Shown here: positions 57,754 to 64,000 of the stretch, piece by piece
Layout of the letters: every line of letters starts with the position of its first letter
Numbering within the stretch: the stretch's first letter is position 1
Origin: an uncultured bacterium
Lineage (GTDB): Bacteria > Cyanobacteriota > Vampirovibrionia > Gastranaerophilales > Gastranaerophilaceae
Direction: 5' to 3'
Assembly (NCBI GenBank): GCA_949283255.1
Contig: CASDRS010000005.1
Span: forward strand, 98,623-162,622
DNA length: 64,000 nt
Translations under genes and position numbers: made by a program
The notes under the pieces: generated by a model
Databases searched by the model: none
Seen by the model: only the letters and a program-made list of their open reading frames with translations
Told to the model about the DNA's origin: nothing

Positions 57754-57963
57754 ATGCCAAACAAATTTAAAATTTTAGGAATTATTGCTATCGTTGTTGC
57801 AATAAATCCTCAAGGCGCATTAGCATATCTTGATCCCGGAACTGGAAGCATGATTATACAGGTTATAATTGCAAGCATTGTCGGTGCAGGTTGTACGATT
57901 GGAGTTTACAAGAAAAAAATAAGTGATTTTTTTAAGAATATAGGACATCACAGTGAAAAATAA
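57754..57963 (+). CDS. Small DPGTG-motif membrane protein, 69 aa
   Basis: A signal-like N-terminal helix ends in ALA, followed by YLDPGTGSMIIQ and a second hydrophobic helix, then a basic KKKISDFFKNIG tail. The AYLDPGTGS(M/L)xxQ motif defines a family of tiny inner-membrane proteins in cyanobacteria and proteobacteria, often beside envelope-polymer genes. It overlaps the next gene by 11 bp. Role unknown; possibly an accessory subunit of the downstream enzymes (inference). Confidence 0.8.
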   Translation: MPNKFKILGIIAIVVAINPQGALAYLDPGTGSMIIQVIIASIVGAGCTIGVYKKKISDFFKNIGHHSEK

Positions 57964-59323
57964 CACCGAAATCGAAGCTTCTTCATTCAAAGATAGAGAC
58001 GCTCAAGTCTACATTCAAAACGGAGAAATTTACAGGAAAATTTTTCATAGTTATAAAAACGACTATGATTTACTAATGAATTCAGGACTCTACTCAGAAC
58101 TCACAAAAGAAGGCTTGATTATAAAACACATTGAAACTGAACATAATTTTGACAATGTGTATAAAGTAATCAAACCTGAAAGAGTTTTTATCACATATCC
58201 TTGGGAATGGTGCTTTTCTCAGCTTAAAGCTGCAGCTCTTACAACGCTGAAAATTCAAAAAACAGCACTTGAATATGGAATGACACTAAAAGATGCAAAC
58301 TGCTACAATATTCAATTCAAAAATAATCAACCTCTCTTGATTGATACTAGTTCGTTTGAAAAATATAAAGAAGGACAAACCTGGACTGCATATAGACAGT
58401 TTTGTGAAAATTTTCTAGCACCTTTAGCATTAATGGCTTATAGGGATATTAGCTTAAACAAACTATTTTTAAGTAATATAAACGGAATTCCATTGGATTT
58501 AACATCTAAGCTACTCCCGTTTAAAACTAAATTAAAACCTAATATATTTTTGCACATTCATCTTCATTCAAAATTCCAGAACAAATATAACAACACAAAC
58601 AAAAAACAAACTAATCTTAAGATGTCAAAAGATTCTCAGATTGCGCTCATTAAAAATCTTATATGTTGCGTTAATGATATTAGACTTCCAAAATATGAAA
58701 CAGAGTGGAAGGATTACTATAATTTTACTAATTATTCTGACAAAAGCTTTGAAGAAAAGAAGAAAATAATTTTGGACTACAAAGGAAATATAAAACCTAA
58801 AAAAGTATGGGATTTTGGAGCAAACACTGGAATCTTTTCAAGATTATTTTCCGACTGCGCAGAAGAAATCTTGGCTCTAGACATTGATCCTCTTGCAATA
58901 GAAATGAACTATAACTATTCAATCAAACATAAAGAAATGAATTTATTGCCTATCGTCTTTGATTTATCAAACCCTTCACCTTCAATAGGATGGAACAATC
59001 AAGAACGAGTCAATTTACAAACTCGTGCTAAAAATGTTGACATTGTTATGGCATTAGCTCTCATACATCACTTAAGAATTACTTATAATATTCCATTTCC
59101 TAAAATAGCCGAATATTTTTCCGAGTTTGCATCATATATTATAATTGAATTTATTGATAAAGATGACTCACAAATTCAAAAAATGCTTCTTAATAGAAGA
59201 GATGTTTTCGATGATTACAATGTAGAAAATTTTGAAAAAGAGTTTTCTAAAAAATATGAAATTATTAAGAAAAACCCTATAAATAATACAAGAAGAATAC
59301 TTTACTTAATGAGGAAAATTTAA
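57953..59323 (+). CDS. Kinase-fold/SAM methyltransferase fusion protein, 456 aa
   Basis: The C-terminal half (about residues 265-440) is a class I SAM-dependent methyltransferase: WDFGANTGIFSRL is motif I, ALDIDP motif II and MALALIHHL motif IV. The N-terminal half has features of a divergent protein-kinase-like fold: LKDANCYNIQF (about 104-114) resembles the catalytic loop DxxxxN, and PLLIDTSSF the DFG-type metal Asp. Such chains occur in glycan or lipid modification operons. Start is GTG at 57953, inside the previous gene. The TAA overlaps the next ATG by one base. Substrate unknown. Confidence 0.8.
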   Translation: MKNNTEIEASSFKDRDAQVYIQNGEIYRKIFHSYKNDYDLLMNSGLYSELTKEGLIIKHIETEHNFDNVYKVIKPERVFITYPWEWCFSQLKAAALTTLKIQKTALEYGMTLKDANCYNIQFKNNQPLLIDTSSFEKYKEGQTWTAYRQFCENFLAPLALMAYRDISLNKLFLSNINGIPLDLTSKLLPFKTKLKPNIFLHIHLHSKFQNKYNNTNKKQTNLKMSKDSQIALIKNLICCVNDIRLPKYETEWKDYYNFTNYSDKSFEEKKKIILDYKGNIKPKKVWDFGANTGIFSRLFSDCAEEILALDIDPLAIEMNYNYSIKHKEMNLLPIVFDLSNPSPSIGWNNQERVNLQTRAKNVDIVMALALIHHLRITYNIPFPKIAEYFSEFASYIIIEFIDKDDSQIQKMLLNRRDVFDDYNVENFEKEFSKKYEIIKKNPINNTRRILYLMRKI

Positions 59324-61125
59324 TGAAAAAAATCTTAGGGCTATTGATATGCTTGCTTTTGGGAGTTAATCTGCTACAAACTTCCAGCCTCTTTTGCTCT
59401 AGAAATGTTAATCTCACTCTAGCTGAAATTTCTGAACACGATAATATGCTACTAAATCAGGAAAAACTTTCTCTTAACTCCATCATATTTTATCTGAAAG
59501 CAGCAAATCAAAAATATGAAACAAACTTTACGGATAACACATTCCATTCTCAAAAAGATATCAAGAATCTTAAAGATTTAGTTATTGAAACTAATATATA
59601 TCACTACTATCTTGTGTTTTTATTAATTAAATCTTTGTTAACAATACTAATCGCCATAACTATTATCAAACAGATAAGAATAAATAACAATGATTTGCCA
59701 ATTACAAAAACTGATTTTGGACTAATTTCTTTCCTTGCAATATACCAACCTACACACATATATATACATAACTGCAGCAAAATTCCATTCTCATACGGTA
59801 TTGCGGCGATAATCTTTGTTTACCTATGGTTTCTAGCTATTTATTACATCTTGAATAAATCATTTAGAAATAAAGTCGACTCATTAATAATATCAGTTCT
59901 AGTGACAATATTATTATACAATTACTTTGAACTACTACACAGACTGCACAACTTAACAAATGTTGTAATAGCATGCAGTGCCATATTATTTGTAACAATT
60001 TTATTAAAAAATCAGCTTAAAAAAAGTTTAGCGAAGACAATTTCAATTACATTAATCGCTCTACTTTTTATAAACTTTATCTTTTTATCAGCACAATTCG
60101 TATATAGACAAAATACTAAAAATAACACCACCACGGAAGAACTTCCAATTATAGAAAATTCAACAAATAAAAACCGAGATATATATATCATAATCCTTGA
60201 CATGTACAGCGGGACAAATATTTTGCAACAAAAGTTTCAATTTGATAATCACGAATTCATAAAAGCACTTAAATCCGAAGGGTTTTACGTATATGATCAC
60301 ATGTATAGTAATTATAATTTTACATACGCCATAATACCTTCTCTCTACAATTTTAACTATCTTGAAAATACCAAATTTACAGATAGTTCACAAGCAATTA
60401 ATAATTCACTTTTATTTAAAATAGCGAAACACAATAAATATCACATTTACTATCTGAATTCCTGGTATTTCACAATAAACGATAACTTAATTGACAAAAT
60501 ATACAATGCTCAAACATCCATGATACCCGATATTAAAAACATATTCTTTGGAAATTCTATGATGAATAGTGCGATAGCAACCTTTAATATCTCATCCCAA
60601 AATAATCCCAATAAATTTATTACAGATACAATTAAAGACAATAATAAATCAAAAAAGTTTGTTATATTTCATATACTAACACCTCATTGGCCCTACCTGT
60701 ATGATGAAAATGGCAATTCAACATCAAAAGATATTCAAATGGATCTTGAAAAAGGATACTTGGGTTATCTTAAATACACAAACAAAGAAACACTAAAACT
60801 TATAAAACAAATACGAGCAAATTCAAAAGAAGATCCAGTAATAATAATAACAGGAGATCACGGTCTAAGAGATGACCGAGTTTTAGAAAGCCAATTTTCA
60901 ACATTTACAGCTTACTACAATCCGGAAAGGGCTTATACACCAATAAATCAAACACGAACATTACTTAACTTCTTTATAAAAGCTATGAATTATGAATTTG
61001 GACTTAATATCGAGCAAAAACCCGACAAAATAAATGATGTATATCATGTTACAGAGGTTAATGAAAATCAAATCATAAAAAAGATAAACCTCGGAAAAGA
61101 TGTAACCAAAATTCTCAAGAAATAA
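59323..61125 (+). CDS. Membrane-anchored sulfatase/phosphoethanolamine-transferase-like enzyme
   Basis: A 600-aa protein. The first about 265 residues contain several transmembrane helices. The rest is an alkaline-phosphatase-superfamily domain facing the periplasm: YIIILDMYSG (metal Asp), NYNFTYAIIPSLYNFNYL, where the Thr is the likely nucleophile rather than a sulfatase Cys, HILTPHWPY and IITGDHGLRDD (metal Asp/His). LtaS/EptA-like and related enzymes share this layout and transfer phospho-groups to envelope glycans or lipids. It is the last gene of the coupled three-gene operon. Confidence 0.82.
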   Translation: MKKILGLLICLLLGVNLLQTSSLFCSRNVNLTLAEISEHDNMLLNQEKLSLNSIIFYLKAANQKYETNFTDNTFHSQKDIKNLKDLVIETNIYHYYLVFLLIKSLLTILIAITIIKQIRINNNDLPITKTDFGLISFLAIYQPTHIYIHNCSKIPFSYGIAAIIFVYLWFLAIYYILNKSFRNKVDSLIISVLVTILLYNYFELLHRLHNLTNVVIACSAILFVTILLKNQLKKSLAKTISITLIALLFINFIFLSAQFVYRQNTKNNTTTEELPIIENSTNKNRDIYIIILDMYSGTNILQQKFQFDNHEFIKALKSEGFYVYDHMYSNYNFTYAIIPSLYNFNYLENTKFTDSSQAINNSLLFKIAKHNKYHIYYLNSWYFTINDNLIDKIYNAQTSMIPDIKNIFFGNSMMNSAIATFNISSQNNPNKFITDTIKDNNKSKKFVIFHILTPHWPYLYDENGNSTSKDIQMDLEKGYLGYLKYTNKETLKLIKQIRANSKEDPVIIITGDHGLRDDRVLESQFSTFTAYYNPERAYTPINQTRTLLNFFIKAMNYEFGLNIEQKPDKINDVYHVTEVNENQIIKKINLGKDVTKILKK

Positions 61126-61153
61126 AAAAGAAGGTTTTTACACCTTCTTTTTT
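61124..61153. terminator. Bidirectional terminator
   Basis: AAAAAAGAAGG and CCTTCTTTTTT form a stem closing the sulfatase-like gene; the convergent coiled-coil gene can use it too. Confidence 0.85.
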
Positions 61154-61178
61154 ATTATTATAAAATCTGACTTGCAAC

Positions 61179-61787
61179 TTATTTCATTGTATAATCCGGA
61201 GTCTTCAAAGTTGATGTTGCATTCTGGTAATTTGAAGCTGAACCTGAGCCTGAACCTGAACGAAGTTGTTCCATGTATATCTGACCATTTTTTACAACTT
61301 GTTGAAGTTTGTTCAAGTCTTGCTCGATGTTTGTCAAAACTTGTTCAGCGTATAATTCTGCACCTTCCTTTGTCTTGATAGCATCATCAGCTGCTTGTGA
61401 GCGGATATTATCAGCTTCTTCAAGAGCTTTGCGTTTCAATTCTTCGCACTCTTCCTGAACCTGATTTCTTATTCTTATACCTTCACGTTCTACAGCTTTA
61501 ATAAAATCTGCTTCGCTCAATTTTCTGTCAGCTTCCATTTGAGCATCAGCGATGATTTTTTCTGCCTTTTGCTGTGCTTCCATTTGAAGTTCTTCTCTGC
61601 GTCTCAAGAACGCTCTTGCTTCTTGAACTTCTACAGGAAGTGATGCATATATTCTATCAATCAATGTTAAAATTTCATTTGGTTTTACTACTACAAATTT
61701 GTTCGGTATGATAGTAAAACTCTCTTCAATTGCGTATTCCAGCAATTTCAATAAGTCAAATACTCCGTTTTGTTGCATGTCCGTCAC
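61179..61787 (-). CDS. Coiled-coil (DivIVA/ATPase-b-like) protein, 202 aa
   Basis: Not a confident family assignment. After a short N-terminal domain (about 1-60), residues about 60-170 form a long Glu/Ala/Lys-rich coiled coil, and the last about 30 residues are a Gly/Ser linker. Clostridial and related genomes often have a similar coiled-coil gene next to coaD. The apparent start is GTG at 61787 (AAAGGG upstream); an ATG 9 bp in is an alternative. It is 74 bp downstream of coaD. Likely structural, perhaps cell-division associated (inference). Confidence 0.65.
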   Translation of the reverse strand: MTDMQQNGVFDLLKLLEYAIEESFTIIPNKFVVVKPNEILTLIDRIYASLPVEVQEARAFLRRREELQMEAQQKAEKIIADAQMEADRKLSEADFIKAVEREGIRIRNQVQEECEELKRKALEEADNIRSQAADDAIKTKEGAELYAEQVLTNIEQDLNKLQQVVKNGQIYMEQLRSGSGSGSASNYQNATSTLKTPDYTMK

Positions 61788-61861
61788 ACATATTCCCTTT
61801 CTACTTACTTAACATTCTACATAAGCGTAAAATAATTGTCAAATTATAAATTGCTATGTCC

Positions 61862-62341
61862 TTAACATACTTTACGTTTCATCAAATAATCGTAAACCGG
61901 CTGAGGAACAAACTTTGAGATATCTCCGTTGTTTAAATATATTTCCTTGATTGTACTTGATGAAATGAAGTTATATTTTGGTTTTGTTGTCAAAAATACT
62001 GTCCTGATATCTTCACACAATGCACTATTGGCTTGAGATAACTGAAGTTCATATTCAAAATCAGATACGGCGCGCAATCCTCTTATAAGAACTTTTGCTC
62101 CGCATTTTTTTGCATATTCTATAGTCAAACCTTCAAAACTGTCTACTTCTACATTATCCAAATGGGTAATACTTTCCTTTATCAGTTTTACACGCTCTTC
62201 TACAGTCAAAAATCCTTTTTTATCCGGATTTTTGGCAACAGCAATAATTACTTTATCAAAAATTTCAGCACCTACTTTTAATATGTGTAAATGACCTTTT
62301 GTAATCGGATCAAAACTACCAGGATATATTGCTATTTTCAT
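61862..62341 (-). CDS. coaD: Phosphopantetheine adenylyltransferase
   Basis: CoaD makes dephospho-CoA from 4'-phosphopantetheine and ATP. It carries YPGSFDPITKGHLHIL (T/HxGH nucleotidyltransferase motif), KCGAKVLIRGLRAVSDFEYELQL, FLTTKPKYNFISSSTIKEI and the C-terminal VPQPVYDYL. Length 159 aa is normal. AAAGGG precedes the ATG. Between the HD-GYP-like gene and the coiled-coil gene on the minus strand. Confidence 0.97.
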   Translation of the reverse strand: MKIAIYPGSFDPITKGHLHILKVGAEIFDKVIIAVAKNPDKKGFLTVEERVKLIKESITHLDNVEVDSFEGLTIEYAKKCGAKVLIRGLRAVSDFEYELQLSQANSALCEDIRTVFLTTKPKYNFISSSTIKEIYLNNGDISKFVPQPVYDYLMKRKVC

Positions 62342-62391
62342 AAATTTCCCTTTCTGAAATATTTTATGGGAAAATTATACGGCAAAAAACA

Positions 62392-63687
62392 CTAGGCTTC
62401 AACACATTTTTCTAAAGCTTCAACAACTATAGGATCCCACTTGCTGCCGGCTTCTTCCTTCAATATTGAGATTGCCTTAGTTACTGTCATAGCTTTTCTG
62501 TAGGATCTGTCAAATGTCATTGCACTATAGGCATCTGCTACGGCAATTATTCTTGAGCCAAAAGGTATTGACATGCCTTTCAAGCCTTCAGGGGTTCCTG
62601 AACCGTCATATCTTTCTTTTTGATAAGTTATGTAAGGAACAACTTCTGACAGGAAGTTTATATTCATCAATAAATTTACGCCTATATTTGCCTGTGATTG
62701 CATCATTTTCAAATCTTCATCTGACAATTTGCCGCTTGATGTAAATATTTTTTCAGGCAACATGATTTTTCCGATATTCTGAAGCAGACCTGCATAATAT
62801 ATCAAATCTGTAGTTTTTTCATTCAAGCCAAGCTGGTTGCATATTTTGCGGGCAATTTCTGCGGTATTCTTTGAATGAGACCCGTTATATCTGCCTTTTG
62901 CATCAACCGCTCTTGCAAGATTTTCAACAAAATCCTGCTGATAATCGCACAAATCGCCAATTAGAGCAGTAAGTTCAGCCCTTGAATGCTGCAAATCACT
63001 CATATGAGCTTCTTCATCATCTATTAAAAAGTTTGTATTATCTATTTCACCTTGCAAAGTCATTGATACTGCAAATAATTTGGCCATGCTTTCAACAAGG
63101 CTCAAGTATGCTTTTGATATCAAATTAGAATTTTTATCTTCTAAAGCTATTACACCGACTGTTTTTGAATTACAGTACATCGGAACTGCAACAACGCCGT
63201 TTGCGTTAATCGTTTCACGCTCTGCAAAAGCAACACTTATTATAGAATTTTCGCTATACTGAAAACCTTCACGATAAAGATTCTCTACGGAAGTTCCCAC
63301 AAGCACAATATCAAAATCAGGATTTGCCATTCCTCTTGCAAAATCTTTTGCCAGATAGATATTACATTTTTCTACTTCCAGCATTTTGACGATGGAGTGT
63401 GCTATCGCTGTATAGATTGCATAGCCGTCTTCCGTATCGAAATTCAGAACACACAATGTATTTTTTAATGAATAAATTGAAACAAGCTCTTTTAACTGGC
63501 TTTTCAAACGTTCTTTTTTATCTTTTACGTTTGAGCCGATTTTTTTAGCCAAATCTTCTGATATCAAATGTTCTGATATAAAATCTCCTAAATTTAAAGC
63601 AAAAATCTCTTCCATCGGATCGGAACCGATTAAGTGTTCAGACTGACCAAAAAGTGATACGCCGCTCTTTAAATCTTTATTTTCCAT
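62392..63687 (-). CDS. GAF plus HD-GYP-like protein with lost metal ligands
   Basis: The architecture is an N-terminal helical part, a GAF-like sensor (about residues 70-210), a linker and an HD-GYP-like domain (about 245-430). In active enzymes HD-GYP hydrolyses cyclic di-GMP. Here HDIGKI reads QNIGKI (Gln303, Asn304), the HP-IG His is Gln332, the HHE element is QKE (356-358) and GYP is GTP (365). His271 and Asp385 remain. Most metal ligands are therefore gone, and it is probably a ligand-binding or regulatory pseudoenzyme. AAGGAAAA precedes the ATG. Located upstream of coaD. Confidence 0.85.
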   Translation of the reverse strand: MENKDLKSGVSLFGQSEHLIGSDPMEEIFALNLGDFISEHLISEDLAKKIGSNVKDKKERLKSQLKELVSIYSLKNTLCVLNFDTEDGYAIYTAIAHSIVKMLEVEKCNIYLAKDFARGMANPDFDIVLVGTSVENLYREGFQYSENSIISVAFAERETINANGVVAVPMYCNSKTVGVIALEDKNSNLISKAYLSLVESMAKLFAVSMTLQGEIDNTNFLIDDEEAHMSDLQHSRAELTALIGDLCDYQQDFVENLARAVDAKGRYNGSHSKNTAEIARKICNQLGLNEKTTDLIYYAGLLQNIGKIMLPEKIFTSSGKLSDEDLKMMQSQANIGVNLLMNINFLSEVVPYITYQKERYDGSGTPEGLKGMSIPFGSRIIAVADAYSAMTFDRSYRKAMTVTKAISILKEEAGSKWDPIVVEALEKCVEA

Positions 63688-64000
63688 TAAATGTTTTCCT
63701 TCTACTTTGCATGCTTTGTTATTAAATACGGCATGACTTTAGAAAAACTTTAATGTTTTTTACAAAATTTCATACTTTAGTATGGGATAAACCATACTTA
63801 AGTATAAATAGACATAACTTATGTCATAGAAACAAATTTGAAAAATATATCATAATATATTTCAGGCGAACGTGCACGAGCATAATGCGATGTGCAATAG
63901 TGAGCCATAACGAATTCGAACCGTTTAAGGTTCGGATTGCAAATTTCAAGCGTTTTGCGATAGCAAAATGCAGATAAACAGCGTGTTTTTCTTTTTCGGT
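63688..64000. other. Terminal intergenic region with REP-like hairpins
   Basis: No credible gene. CGAACC/GGTTCG (63917-63934) and GCGTTTTGC/GCAAAATGC (63950-63971, one G-T mismatch) are consecutive hairpins in a region less AT-rich than the rest, reminiscent of a REP/BIME-type repeat. The stretch continues beyond the window. Confidence 0.4.

Noticed and set aside
63753..63977. 74-aa frame at the right edge
   Set aside because: Covers AT-rich promoter DNA and REP-like hairpins; no ribosome site.

Overview
The window is low-GC (about one third G+C), uses the standard bacterial code and comes from a diderm, non-photosynthetic, potentially flagellated bacterium. An LptF/G-type LPS exporter permease, a filamentous-haemagglutinin-type secreted adhesin and a flagellar fliJ-fliK-hook cluster show the envelope. 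The GGGtGRT/NifU-like pair, ADP-forming acetyl-CoA synthetase, ATP-type PEP carboxykinase and many lineage-restricted small proteins fit a gut-type member of Vampirovibrionia/Melainabacteria (order Gastranaerophilales). That placement is inference from gene content, not from a marker-gene search.

Region by region. 1-3949 (minus strand) is a tightly coupled surface-glycan operon: GDPD-like phosphodiesterase, HAD phosphatase, two nucleotidyltransferases (one with degraded signature residues), a membrane protein and a cupin running off the edge. 3954-10444 (minus strand) is a mobile module: a Mu-type DDE transposase, its MuB-like AAA+ partner, a third wHTH-like protein overlapping it, two intact FimB/E-sized tyrosine recombinases, a NUMOD1-like small protein, and a third recombinase homologue that has lost four of five catalytic residues and sits as first gene of the glycan operon. 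About 530 non-coding bases with repeated ACTTCCG motifs lie between the transposase and tRNA-Ser. 11662-14667 is a large lineage-specific protein with Gly/Thr repeats.

14765-26903 holds GGGtGRT and NifU-like proteins, trmFO, a HepT/MntA toxin-antitoxin pair, aroC with an amino-acid-binding lipoprotein, a 1145-aa adhesin ending in an Asp-rich stalk and a PilZ-like domain, PEP carboxykinase, tRNA-Met and a triplicated repeat. 27045-34481 holds a striking protein built of eleven 36-residue mTERF-like repeats behind a helix-turn-helix, LptF/G, several small secreted proteins and ADP-forming acetyl-CoA synthetase. 34500-41645 holds a TatD-associated radical SAM enzyme, three flagellar genes, a ROK glucokinase, holA and holB. 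41656-51794 is mostly lineage-specific proteins plus a large helicase-nuclease and a CCA-adding enzyme; the latter is required because two of the three tRNAs here lack an encoded CCA.

51784-57445 contains ssb-dtnK-pdxA, then the classic rpmG - tRNA-Trp - secE - nusG - rplK - rplA block. 57754-61125 is a coupled three-gene envelope operon (small DPGTG membrane protein, kinase-like/methyltransferase fusion, membrane sulfatase-like enzyme) behind a clear sigma-70 promoter. 61179-63687 has a coiled-coil protein, coaD and a GAF/HD-GYP protein that has lost its metal ligands. The candidates most likely to be new biology are the 36-residue repeat protein, the Mu-plus-tyrosine-recombinase module with its inactive recombinase fused into a glycan operon, and the adhesin with a PilZ-like tail.
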